48,003 nucleotides of DNA, taken from Caldisericales bacterium. Lineage in GTDB: Bacteria > Caldisericota > Caldisericia > Caldisericales > Caldisericaceae. The DNA lies in the NCBI GenBank assembly GCA_015489815.1, contig WFZA01000050.1, positions 1 through 48,003 on the forward strand, in the 5' to 3' direction. Under the pieces are notes generated by a model. The model ran no database searches, was not told the DNA's origin, and saw nothing but the letters and a program-made list of their open reading frames with translations. Positions within the stretch are counted from its first letter, which is position 1. Every line of letters begins with the position of its first letter. The translations under genes were made by a program, and so were the position numbers. Shown here one piece after another: positions 33,208 through 40,952 of this stretch.

Positions 33208-34172
33208 GCAATTTTGCAGAAAATATAATAAACTTATCGAACATTACTAAATGCTTTGGTTCTGAAGTAGCCTTAAACAGTGTGAATATATCAGTGAAAA
33301 AAGGTGAAATATTTACGGTTCTTGGCAAAAACGGCGCAGGAAAAACGACACTTATCAAAATCATTTGTACTCTTCTTCTTCCCGATAAGGGTAGCGGCAC
33401 AGTTTTAGGATACGATCTTTTGAAAGAAGATAAAAAAATAAGGGCAAATGTAAGCCTCGTTGCTCCAACTGTCGATGTTGGAGTGGATCCCGTCCTCACT
33501 GTGTACGAAAATCTTATGTTCTGGGCGGTCGTTTACGGATTGGAAGGATATGAGGCAGAAAAGCGCGTTAAGGAAACTCTTAAAATTTTGGGGCTGTATG
33601 AAGTAAGAGACCGCTGGGCAATGGAGATTAGTGCAGGCATGAGGCAGAAGTTAGGTATAGGAAGGGCAATCCTCGTGAGGCATCCTATCCTATTTTTAGA
33701 CGAGCCTACTGTAAAACTTGATGTAGAATCAAAGTTTACAATTCGCAACTTTATAAAAGATGTGCGCGAGCGTTTTGGTACTACTATATTGCTCACCACA
33801 CACTATTACGACGAAGCAGAAGAGCTATCTGACAGAATAATGATTATTGATAAGGGCAATGTGCTTGCGGTAGATACCTTACAGAGTTTAAAGGCGAAGC
33901 TTTCAAGTGCTGAAACAATTTACATTAAGGCTGAAGCAAGTAATGAACAGGTAAAAAGCATCTTTTCTATGTTTTCTCGTTTTATGCCTCAATATAAAAA
34001 TGGGATATTTATATTTAAAGTCCCGATCTTTACGGACGGAATGGAAGAGATTCTAAAAGTTTTTGTGGAAAAGCATATTAACATCGTAGAAATTTCCGGG
34101 AAATCGCCGAGTCTGGAAGAGATTTTCTTTTTTGTGGTAGATGCGAGGTATAAAAAGAATGAAAAACTTTAA
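33204..34172 (+). CDS. ABC exporter ATP-binding protein 2
   Basis: About 322 residues with Walker A GKNGAGKTT, signature ISAGMRQKL, Walker B PILFLDEPTVKLD and H-loop LLTTHYYDEAEELS. As in ATPase 1, the Q-loop region (VSLVAPTVDVG) lacks an obvious glutamine. The start ATG at 33204 sits in an ATGA overlap with the permease 1 stop and has GAGGTG just upstream; the longer GTG reading (33198) would add only two residues. Confidence 0.85.
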   Translation: MSNFAENIINLSNITKCFGSEVALNSVNISVKKGEIFTVLGKNGAGKTTLIKIICTLLLPDKGSGTVLGYDLLKEDKKIRANVSLVAPTVDVGVDPVLTVYENLMFWAVVYGLEGYEAEKRVKETLKILGLYEVRDRWAMEISAGMRQKLGIGRAILVRHPILFLDEPTVKLDVESKFTIRNFIKDVRERFGTTILLTTHYYDEAEELSDRIMIIDKGNVLAVDTLQSLKAKLSSAETIYIKAEASNEQVKSIFSMFSRFMPQYKNGIFIFKVPIFTDGMEEILKVFVEKHINIVEISGKSPSLEEIFFFVVDARYKKNEKL

Positions 34173-34980
34173 AATAGTTCTATTATTTATGAAGTTACGC
34201 CTGCGCTCTATGCTTTTGTATCCCACTGGACTCGTATTAGATATCGTAAGAGAGTATGTGAACATAGGCATCTGGCTATTTGTTGCTTTGTTTATAAAAA
34301 GCGTTTCGCTATCTGTGCAGCAAACATTTACCAATTATGTGGGATATGTGTTTATAGGAGTTCTTATTTTTCAGAATGCAGATAAACTGATTAAACAGCC
34401 GTTTTTATCGTTATCAAAAGCATTCTGGGAAAAGAGGCTTGAAATTTACGATACTTCTCCGTTTGGGATGTGGGGGCTTGTAATCGGCGAATTCTTATTT
34501 ACATTTATCTTCAACGGGCTGATACAACTTTCCATTTTGCTTTTGCTTGCGAATTTTGTAAAACTACCTTTCATTTCGTTAAGAGCTGTACTGATATTTA
34601 CTGTGGACTATTTAGTATTTATTATAGGGATTTTCGGACTTTCTCTGATTAGTGCATCTACATTTTTTACATTAGAAGTAAAACAGGGCAGAGAACCTGT
34701 AAGTTGGACTGTGGGCACGCTTGTGCGGCTGTTCTCCGGGGTTTATTATCCAATTACTCTGTTTCCGATTTATCTAAGGTGGATTGGGAAAGTGTTCCCT
34801 CACTACTATATATTGCGCATTGCACGCTCTTTGCTTGGCCTCTCTACTACGGTAAATTATGGATCTACATTTATTATTCTCCTGACATTTGCTGTAGTCC
34901 TGCTAATTTTAGGTATTTATGCCTTCAAAAAGTCAATTTTAATTGCAGAAAAGCGTTCTGGAATGAGTGTACTCGTTTAA
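34159..34980 (+). CDS. ABC-2 type permease 2
   Basis: About 273 residues with six hydrophobic segments and the ABC-2 pattern GVYYPITLFPIYLR and FPHYYILRIARSLL, parallel to permease 1. The start at 34159 is preferred (GAGGT about 10 bases upstream) although an in-frame ATG lies at 34141. It overlaps ATPase 2 by 14 bases, and its stop overlaps the convergent hydrolase gene by 4 bases. Confidence 0.82.
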   Translation: MKNFKIVLLFMKLRLRSMLLYPTGLVLDIVREYVNIGIWLFVALFIKSVSLSVQQTFTNYVGYVFIGVLIFQNADKLIKQPFLSLSKAFWEKRLEIYDTSPFGMWGLVIGEFLFTFIFNGLIQLSILLLLANFVKLPFISLRAVLIFTVDYLVFIIGIFGLSLISASTFFTLEVKQGREPVSWTVGTLVRLFSGVYYPITLFPIYLRWIGKVFPHYYILRIARSLLGLSTTVNYGSTFIILLTFAVVLLILGIYAFKKSILIAEKRSGMSVLV

Positions 34981-35927
34981 CTATTCTCTAAAATTAGTTT
35001 TAACCCGCGTTGCAAAATTTGCTTTTTATAAAATATCGCAGTAATGTGGTCTGCGAATAACCAGTGTCTCTCTGGTTTTCCCATCTCTTCCCATAATTCT
35101 CTGGAAGCTTCTCGTGGAATTATTTCGTCAAATAGTGCATTGTACATTACAACTTTTCTTCCTTTGATGAAGTGTGCAAAGGTTAACGGGTCGAACAAAA
35201 AGCATTCTTTTTTGTAAGGAACTGTATCTATGTCTTTTGGTGTTTTTAATTTATGAATGTAATCAAAGTAATGTTTATGAATTTCGACGCATTTTTCTTC
35301 TGTGCATCCATAAACATCTGTATTACTCTCCATTTCGTATTTTTTACGCAAAATTCTCGTTGCAAGGCTTTTCCAGGTGATATATCTGAAGTTTCCCCCA
35401 GTGATTACAAAAATACCTTTTTCAATACGCTCGTCTACGCCCATTGCAATGGTGCCGACCATTCCTCCGAAGCTTACACCCATTAAGGTGAACTTTCCGC
35501 TTGACAGTCCCTTCTTCTCCAGGTAGTCCATGCTTGTTCTTACATCGATCACGGATTGCCTGAAGTCTTGAATGGTTTCGTCCATATCGTCCAGCAAAAC
35601 TTTTTTTCCACTTTTCATGCCCTTTGGCGTGCGTTCAAAATGAAATGGCAAAATCATCAAGAATGATGGAACACCATTTTTTGCAAACTCTCTTGGGAAC
35701 CAGCTCAAAGGTACGAGATTTCTGTCGCCCATACCGTGCAAGAATACAAGCGCAGTGTCGGTTTTTCTCTCCTTTGGTTCAAATAGGTATCCTACCACAT
35801 TATTTGCTTCCGGATAAGGCGTTTGTATAAAACTTTCATAAGTTACTCTGGTTTTTGTAATTTTTTCGCTTTCTTCAACAAGCTCTTCTTTTGCTTCAAA
35901 ATCCCTTTTTGTGTAGTCGTATAACAT
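34977..35927 (-). CDS. Alpha/beta hydrolase
   Basis: A 316-residue hydrolase with VFLHGMGDRN (oxyanion region), the nucleophile elbow GVSFGGMVG (Ser in GxSxG), a candidate Asp in LFDEIIP and the catalytic His in FADHITA near the end. No signal peptide. The specific substrate is unknown; the size resembles plasmid-style esterase or acyl hydrolase groups. An AGGAG site lies 8 bases upstream of the ATG, in the end of the small ORF at 35939. Confidence 0.8.
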   Translation of the reverse strand: MLYDYTKRDFEAKEELVEESEKITKTRVTYESFIQTPYPEANNVVGYLFEPKERKTDTALVFLHGMGDRNLVPLSWFPREFAKNGVPSFLMILPFHFERTPKGMKSGKKVLLDDMDETIQDFRQSVIDVRTSMDYLEKKGLSSGKFTLMGVSFGGMVGTIAMGVDERIEKGIFVITGGNFRYITWKSLATRILRKKYEMESNTDVYGCTEEKCVEIHKHYFDYIHKLKTPKDIDTVPYKKECFLFDPLTFAHFIKGRKVVMYNALFDEIIPREASRELWEEMGKPERHWLFADHITAIFYKKQILQRGLKLILENS

Positions 35928-35938
35928 AGCACTTTCTC

Positions 35939-36304
35939 CTATCTTTGATTTGCATTAAGAATTTTGTTTTTGTTTATAAGTAGTGAAATTATCCAGAACT
36001 TTTCTATAAATGACCTTACAAAAGCGGCGTTTTTGCATAATGGATAATAGTTTTGAGGCGATGATGGAGTTTCATAGAAATTTCCTGATCCAAATCTTTC
36101 TTTAAAGCGTTTTTCACGGGGTGAAGAACCAACGGCATTAGTAAAGTCGTGTATAATCAGTAAACTATTGTTCCGTGCTTTCTCAGGCACATTTTTGGAA
36201 TATGCTTTGAAGTTTCTGTAAATATTTACCATGCATCTTATGCTTTTAAAGTAATTTTGCACGGAATAACTTTTACATCCAATTTGTATATTTATATTGG
36301 CCAT
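35939..36304 (-). CDS. Hypothetical protein, doubtful
   Basis: A 121-codon frame with no recognised domain and an unusual composition (many Asn, Ser, Lys). In its favour, it ends 11 bases before the hydrolase ATG, its stop region contains the hydrolase ribosome site, and TTGATT (16-base spacer) TAAAAT precedes it with 8 bases to the ATG, which could give a leaderless transcript. Against it are the odd composition and the absence of any homology I recognise. It may instead be the 5' leader of the hydrolase mRNA. Confidence 0.35.
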   Translation of the reverse strand: MANINIQIGCKSYSVQNYFKSIRCMVNIYRNFKAYSKNVPEKARNNSLLIIHDFTNAVGSSPREKRFKERFGSGNFYETPSSPQNYYPLCKNAAFVRSFIEKFWIISLLINKNKILNANQR

Positions 36305-36401
36305 TGTGTTATATTTTATAGTGAATTACAAAATAATCAATTAATTTGAATGCATTTTAAATTTTTGCTTTTTGCTTATTATTATAGAGGAGGTGATTTG
36401 A

Positions 36402-36791
36402 ATGGATGCAAAAGAACTTTATTCAAAAGTGGAGCAAATAGTAACTACGGCCATTAGTTCAGGACAGGATGTTGAGCAAATCGTGGAAAAAGAAGTAGAA
36501 AAAGTCGCAAAAGAATTTTTCTCTAAAAGTGGAGAGAAGTTGGATGAGATGCAGAAAGTTTCTTTTGATGTAATTAAAGATGTAAAAGAAAAAACAGGAG
36601 ATAATAAGGATGTTTTAAAAGGAGTTGCAGTGGGCATGTTAAAAGGTGCTCAGGAAGGTGCCAAACTCTCAATGAAAACTGCAAAGGACATGGCTACTCA
36701 TCTTGTAAAACAGTGTATTTCGATAGGCGTTGATTTAAAAGAGATTCCTTTAACTTTATTTAAGGATTTTAAGAAGGGATTCTTAGGATAA
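36402..36791 (+). CDS. Helical protein, phasin-like
   Basis: A 129-residue, mostly alpha-helical, Lys/Glu-rich protein with no signal peptide. The central GVAVGMLKGAQEGAKLSMKTA stretch is amphipathic, a pattern seen in phasin-like and DUF6781-like small proteins; the assignment is not firm. It has a strong GAGGAGGTGA ribosome site. A long inverted repeat follows at 36814-36865. Confidence 0.65.
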   Translation: MDAKELYSKVEQIVTTAISSGQDVEQIVEKEVEKVAKEFFSKSGEKLDEMQKVSFDVIKDVKEKTGDNKDVLKGVAVGMLKGAQEGAKLSMKTAKDMATHLVKQCISIGVDLKEIPLTLFKDFKKGFLG

Positions 36792-36813
36792 ATAAAGTTT
36801 TAATCCTGAAACG

Positions 36814-36865
36814 GCAGAGCAATTACATTTTACTTTATTATTTTGTTCTATTAGAATTGCTCTGC
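36814..36865 (+). repeat. Long-loop inverted repeat
   Basis: GCAGAGCAATT (36814-36824) and its exact complement (36855-36865), separated by 30 AT-rich bases. It lies between the helical-protein gene and the DUF6062-like gene, 17 bases before the next ATG. It could be an mRNA structure, an operator for a dimeric protein or a small mobile-element scar; no T tract follows. Confidence 0.5.
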
Positions 36866-36882
36866 GGCAAGAAAATTAATTT

Positions 36883-37521
36883 ATGGGCAAAAAGCACATC
36901 CTTTACTACACAATTGTAGAATTTCTTGAAAATGGCAAATGCCCCGTTTGTGGTCTCATTAAAAAACGCAGAGAAGAATACTTCGAACATGTACTTTTTG
37001 AGCAGATAAACGACATTGGATTCAGAAAAAAGCTGCGCACCACTAATGGCTTTTGCAATTATCATACATATAAATTTTTATCTTACCACGACAGTTTGGG
37101 TACTGCGCTAATATACCAAGATTTGTACCTTAGCGATATAAAAAACTTAGAGCGCGGTAAAATTGTGAAATCTCCCGAAAAGTGTGTGGTTTGCGATATT
37201 GAAAAGGACGCCGAAAAAACAGCACTTGATGTAATTTTTTCTTTTTTGAACGATTCTGAATTTAAAGAAGTGTTTATGCGCTCCAAAGGGCTGTGTTTGC
37301 CTCACTACAAAAAAATACTTCTTTTACATAGCGATATACCTCAATGGTTTAAAGAATTTCACATGAAAAGGTTTAAAAAAATAGCAGAAACACTTCACAA
37401 ATTTATCGACAGCGAAAATGTTTCCTTGGGTGATAAAAGACCAACTTTAACTAAGGAGGAAGAGCTCATCTGGAAAGAAGCGGTAGAGTTTTTTGCTGGC
37501 GTTGAGGGATTGAAGTGGTAG
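36883..37521 (+). CDS. DUF6062-like Cys/His-rich protein
   Basis: A 212-residue protein with a duplicated pattern: CPVCGLIKKR (18-27) with GFCNYHTYKFL (57-67), then CVVCDIEKDAE (106-116) with GLCLPHYKKIL (143-153). The paired CxxC and GxCxxH motifs suggest metal or Fe-S binding, as in the DUF6062 group of anaerobe proteins. No experimental function known to me. The upstream ribosome site is weak (GGCAAG). It overlaps the tadA start by 7 bases. Confidence 0.78.
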   Translation: MGKKHILYYTIVEFLENGKCPVCGLIKKRREEYFEHVLFEQINDIGFRKKLRTTNGFCNYHTYKFLSYHDSLGTALIYQDLYLSDIKNLERGKIVKSPEKCVVCDIEKDAEKTALDVIFSFLNDSEFKEVFMRSKGLCLPHYKKILLLHSDIPQWFKEFHMKRFKKIAETLHKFIDSENVSLGDKRPTLTKEEELIWKEAVEFFAGVEGLKW

Positions 37522-37991
37522 ACAGGTTTATGCAGCTTGCTCTTGAAGAAGCAAAAAAAGCTGAGGCAGAAGAAGAAATCCCGGTTGGAGCCGTAATTGT
37601 TTGCAATGGAGAAGTTATTTCCTCTGCTCATAATATGCGAGAGCAATTAAAAGATGCAACAGCCCATGCAGAAATTCTTGCTGTACGCAGAGCAGGAAGT
37701 TATCTTAACAATTGGCGTTTAAATGGTTGCGCTATCTATGTAACACTTGAACCCTGCCCGATGTGTGCCTCTGCAATAGTACTTGCCAGAATTACTAAAA
37801 TTGTTTTTGGTGCTTACGACTACGATAACGGTGCATGCGGAAGCAGGATAAATATACCCGTTTCCCTGCCTATATTTGGATATCGTGCGGAAGTTATTGG
37901 GGGAGTTATGGCAGAGGAAAGCCGGGAGATTTTGCAAGGGTTTTTCAAAAAAAGGAGAAATTTATATAATAAAGCACGGAGAGATGGCTGA
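37515..37991 (+). CDS. tadA: tRNA-specific adenosine deaminase
   Basis: A 158-residue deaminase with zinc-binding motifs TAHAEI (catalytic Glu) and TLEPCPMCASAIV, plus GACGSRINI. It converts A34 to inosine in tRNA-Arg(ACG). The start is a GTG at 37515 with GAGG upstream; Met6 (37530) is an alternative. The last four codons and the stop overlap the 5' end of the tRNA-Ser gene by 14 bases. Confidence 0.9.
   Translation: MVDRFMQLALEEAKKAEAEEEIPVGAVIVCNGEVISSAHNMREQLKDATAHAEILAVRRAGSYLNNWRLNGCAIYVTLEPCPMCASAIVLARITKIVFGAYDYDNGACGSRINIPVSLPIFGYRAEVIGGVMAEESREILQGFFKKRRNLYNKARRDG
37965..37970 (+). promoter_or_regulatory. -10 box of tRNA-Ser inside tadA
   Basis: A perfect TATAAT at 37965-37970 lies seven bases before the mature tRNA 5' end, with a weak TTTTCA -35 17 bases upstream. 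Transcription would start at or next to the first tRNA base. Confidence 0.5.
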
Positions 37992-38069
37992 GCGGTTGAA
38001 AGCGCCTGACTCGAAATCAGGTAGAGGGTTTGCGCCCTCTCGTGGGTTCAAATCCCACTCTCTCCGCCA
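37978..38069 (+). tRNA. tRNA-Ser(CGA)
   Basis: A class II tRNA with acceptor stem GGAGAGA paired with TCTCTCC, discriminator G and encoded CCA, anticodon loop CTCGAAA (CGA at 38012-38014), a long variable arm and the TTCAAAT T-loop. Reads UCG. Confidence 0.95.
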
Positions 38070-38085
38070 TTATTTTGGAGGGTAA

Positions 38086-39195
38086 ATGATTCATAGCGAT
38101 GTTTTAATTATTGGAGGAGGGCCGGCAGGTGCTTCTCTTTCGCAATTTTTAAAAGATCGTGGTATTTCTTCTATAGTCATCGAGCGTTTTGGGAAAAATA
38201 GAAATAAAATTTGTGCTGGCGGAATACCTCTTGCGATTAATGCATTACTACCTCAAAGATTGCAAAATTTTGAAAGAGTAGAGTACGATTCTTTGGAGAT
38301 ATTTTACAAAAGTCGCTTAACTGCTCGCTCAAGTAAGAAAGTTCTGTTTTCTTATGGAGTAAGGCGCTCTGACTTTGATTCGTATTTACGCATAGGTATT
38401 GATGTTCGTTATTACGAGAATTTTCTGAATTTTGAGAAAACAAACAATAAGATTCTGGCAAGAACTGATAAGGGAACTTACAGTGCGAAATTTCTTATTG
38501 GTGCAGACGGTGTTGGGAGCAAAGTTTCCTTATTAAGCGGCCTTGCCCCTAAAAAGCGTTTCATCGTTGCTGAAGAAGCAGAAGTGCCTGCTGAAGTAAG
38601 GTATAAGAATACGCTGAAAATTTTTCTTGGCTATAATTCTATTGGTTATGGATGGATTTTTCCTAAAAATGGTTTTTTGTCTGTTGGTAGCGGCTCGTTA
38701 AAAAATCGTTTCAGGAAAGGGACAGTTTTCAGTTTTTATCCGGGGCAGTATAAAGCGAAAATTTATCCAATCTCTTTGTGGGGTGGTGAGGAAATACTTC
38801 ACAAAGGGCGTGTTGCACTCGTTGGTGAAGCAGCTAATCTTGTTGACCCATTTTCTGCCGGTGGGATTTACCCAGCAGTCCTTTCTTCGTTTCTATTGAG
38901 TGAAGTAATTGTTAAGTCCTTGAAAAATGGCAGAACTTCACTTGAAGAATACGAGAAATTGCTATGTGACAAACTCTATCCAAATTTTAGATATGCACTT
39001 TTTCTATCAAGAATGTTTTATCCCTTTCTCCCGTTCGTTAAGAAGTATATTGTTAAATCTTCTACTATAGATTTAGCACTCGAGCTTACATCTAAAGGTT
39101 ATATTTCTTACGAAGAATTTTACAAAAAGGTTCGTGCAAGCAAGCATATTGCTTTAAAGGCTGCTTACTTTATCATTAAAAAATTTTTCGGTTAA
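38086..39195 (+). CDS. Geranylgeranyl-reductase-family FAD oxidoreductase
   Basis: A 369-residue flavoprotein: N-terminal Rossmann motif VLIIGGGPAGASLS, ERFGKNRNKICAGGIP, second FAD motif FLIGADGVGSKVS near 140 and GEAANLVDPFSAGGIYPA near 247. The family includes geranylgeranyl reductases and related prenyl or quinone reductases; the exact substrate here is not known. Strong GGAGGGTA site, 16 bases after tRNA-Ser. Confidence 0.85.
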   Translation: MIHSDVLIIGGGPAGASLSQFLKDRGISSIVIERFGKNRNKICAGGIPLAINALLPQRLQNFERVEYDSLEIFYKSRLTARSSKKVLFSYGVRRSDFDSYLRIGIDVRYYENFLNFEKTNNKILARTDKGTYSAKFLIGADGVGSKVSLLSGLAPKKRFIVAEEAEVPAEVRYKNTLKIFLGYNSIGYGWIFPKNGFLSVGSGSLKNRFRKGTVFSFYPGQYKAKIYPISLWGGEEILHKGRVALVGEAANLVDPFSAGGIYPAVLSSFLLSEVIVKSLKNGRTSLEEYEKLLCDKLYPNFRYALFLSRMFYPFLPFVKKYIVKSSTIDLALELTSKGYISYEEFYKKVRASKHIALKAAYFIIKKFFG

Positions 39196-39209
39196 TTTTT
39201 TATAAGCTA

Positions 39210-39237
39210 TTGACAAAAAGGCAAAATTCAATATCTT
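39210..39237 (+). promoter_or_regulatory. tRNA-Asn promoter
   Basis: TTGACA (39210-39215), 16-base spacer, TATCTT (39232-39237). Predicted start about 6 bases before the mature tRNA. Confidence 0.55.
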
Positions 39238-39250
39238 ATAAGCGAGCAGG

Positions 39251-39326
39251 TTCCCCGTTAGCTCAATTGGCAGAGCGGGTGGCTGTTAACCACTAGGTTG
39301 TAGGTTCGAGTCCTACACGGGGAGCC
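39251..39326 (+). tRNA. tRNA-Asn(GTT)
   Basis: A standard cloverleaf: acceptor TCCCCGT with ACGGGGA, D-loop with AATTGG, anticodon loop CTGTTAA (GTT at 39284-39286), T-loop TTCGAGT, discriminator G and encoded CCA. Confidence 0.96.
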
Positions 39327-39715
39327 AGTTTTTATTTTAGGTCAAGAGAAAATCTACTTTCTAATTAAGGGCAAATACACAATATGAGTTTTGTTTCATC
39401 ATATGAATTGGAAGTCGATTTTTGAATATTTTAGTCAAATCCAATCCAATCTAATTTTTTGAACAGTTCTTAAATGTTTTATGCGCCCGGAAAATGCTTT
39501 ACAACTTTGTATGTCAAGAAAAATATCAGGTGATTGAATTTTTATAGGGAAGTGGTGTAACAGGATGCATAATTTTGATTCAGCCCAGAAGCCTTACGGT
39601 TTATTGTTTGATTTTAAATGCCATTTTAAACGATTCTCTAATTGGAGTTAAAAATTAATTAGCACTGTTGTTTAAAAACGATTCTTTAATCTTAATTGAT
39701 ATTGCTTAGAATCTA
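39327..39715. other. Intergenic region before the PadR gene
   Basis: About 390 bases without a convincing gene. The only pattern seen is a short direct repeat: AAACGATTCTCTAAT near 39630 and AAACGATTCTTTAAT near 39676, about 46 bases apart, upstream of the PadR promoter. This could be a second regulatory site or chance in AT-rich sequence. Confidence 0.5.
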
Positions 39716-39750
39716 TTGACACAAATTCTGTTATGTGTAAAATACACATA
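39716..39750 (+). promoter_or_regulatory. PadR promoter with palindromic operator
   Basis: TTGACA (39716-39721), 16-base spacer, TAAAAT (39738-39743). The -10 box is covered by a perfect palindrome: TATGTGTA (39732-39739), AAA, TACACATA (39743-39750). It contains the ATGT...ACAT half-sites typical of PadR-family operators, so the regulator very probably represses its own promoter. Confidence 0.75.
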
Positions 39751-39760
39751 GGTGAACGAG

Positions 39761-40132
39761 ATGAGAAACAAAAAAGTTGGATGTGCAAAATTTGGATTTA
39801 AGATGAGCAATATATTGTATGCGGTATTTCTGTATTTGTTGATGGATAATTCAGCAAGCGGTTACGAATTAAGTGAGGAACTTTCTAAAGTAGGAATAGA
39901 TCCATCATATATTCCTTCGGGCATAGCCTATCGTTTGTTGCGTGATATGGAGGCAAACGGGCTGCTTGTTTCTAAGTGGGAGACATCGGGAAGTGGCCCT
40001 GCAAAAAGGGTTTATAAAATAACTGAATCAGGTAAAAAGTATCTTGAAGCATGGCTCGTCGAAGCAAAGAGAAATTTACAAACAATGGAGAATCTTATAG
40101 GTTTAATAGAGAGGAGGCTAAAAGATGAGTAA
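39761..40132 (+). CDS. PadR-family transcriptional regulator
   Basis: About 123 residues with a PadR winged helix: AVFLYLLMDNSASGYELSEEL, then IAYRLLRDMEANGLLVSKWE, GPAKRVYKITESGKKYL and a C-terminal dimerisation helix. The ATG at 39761 has AGGTG 6-8 bases upstream; a GTG at 39752 is possible but lies on the ribosome site. An operator-like palindrome overlaps the promoter. It overlaps the ferredoxin gene by 8 bases. Confidence 0.87.
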   Translation: MRNKKVGCAKFGFKMSNILYAVFLYLLMDNSASGYELSEELSKVGIDPSYIPSGIAYRLLRDMEANGLLVSKWETSGSGPAKRVYKITESGKKYLEAWLVEAKRNLQTMENLIGLIERRLKDE

Positions 40133-40763
40133 GGTAAGTGAATACTGGCACGGTATTCCACGGAAAGACATTCCATGGTACCCTACAGTAGATAAAAATA
40201 AATGCATTGGTTGTGGACTCTGCTTTGTTACCTGCGGAAGGAATGTTTACGAAATTAAAAACGGTAAAGCAGATGTGGTTAACCCGTATAATTGCCTCGT
40301 CGGTTGCACTACTTGCGAAACTGTATGTCCTGTAGGTGCGATAAGCTTTCCTGATAAGGAACTTATCCATAAAATTGAAAAAGAGTATGCAATTTTACGA
40401 GTTGTACAGGAGGAGCGCAAAAAGAAAGGTACAAAACTTGAACTTAGCAAAGCACGCTCTGAAGCAGAGAAGATTGTTTCTCAATCTCCACATCGTGCAG
40501 AATTTGTGATAGCAGGCCACATTTTAGAAAAAGACATACCTAAAAAACTTTTAGATCTCGTTTCTCAATGTAGTTGTGATATAGTTAATTTTAAATTAGA
40601 AACACCGTCTTTAAAGGTTTGTTTTGACGAAAAGGCGCCTTCAAGTGCTACATTTACCCTTGTTTCTCAGAAGTTTGAAGATGTGACGGAATGTGTTGAA
40701 AAAATTGATAAACTTTTAGAGCAAAATAATGTTGTCGTCGTTGAACACAAAAAGATATCTTAA
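40125..40763 (+). CDS. 4Fe-4S ferredoxin-domain protein
   Basis: A 212-residue protein with two ferredoxin-type cysteine clusters in the first 70 residues (CIGCGLCFVTC, then CLVGCTTCETVCPVG). A helical linker and a C-terminal alpha/beta domain of about 90 residues follow that I do not recognise. Co-translated with the PadR regulator. It may supply electrons to, or sense for, the downstream transport genes. A 189-base gap with no clear terminator separates it from the permease. Confidence 0.82.
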   Translation: MSKVSEYWHGIPRKDIPWYPTVDKNKCIGCGLCFVTCGRNVYEIKNGKADVVNPYNCLVGCTTCETVCPVGAISFPDKELIHKIEKEYAILRVVQEERKKKGTKLELSKARSEAEKIVSQSPHRAEFVIAGHILEKDIPKKLLDLVSQCSCDIVNFKLETPSLKVCFDEKAPSSATFTLVSQKFEDVTECVEKIDKLLEQNNVVVVEHKKIS

Positions 40764-40952
40764 GGACTATTGCAGTAGTAAGTGGGTATATAAAATGAAA
40801 ACGAAAATTAAAGCAATATTTTGTATAAAAGCAAAAAAATATAAAGCATGTACCTGTTTAATGATGTTTAATGGGCCATAATTGTGACCTCTATGCAAAA
40901 TGTAGATTTTTAATTTTAGTTATCGAAAAATCTTTTTAAGGAGGTTATAAGT

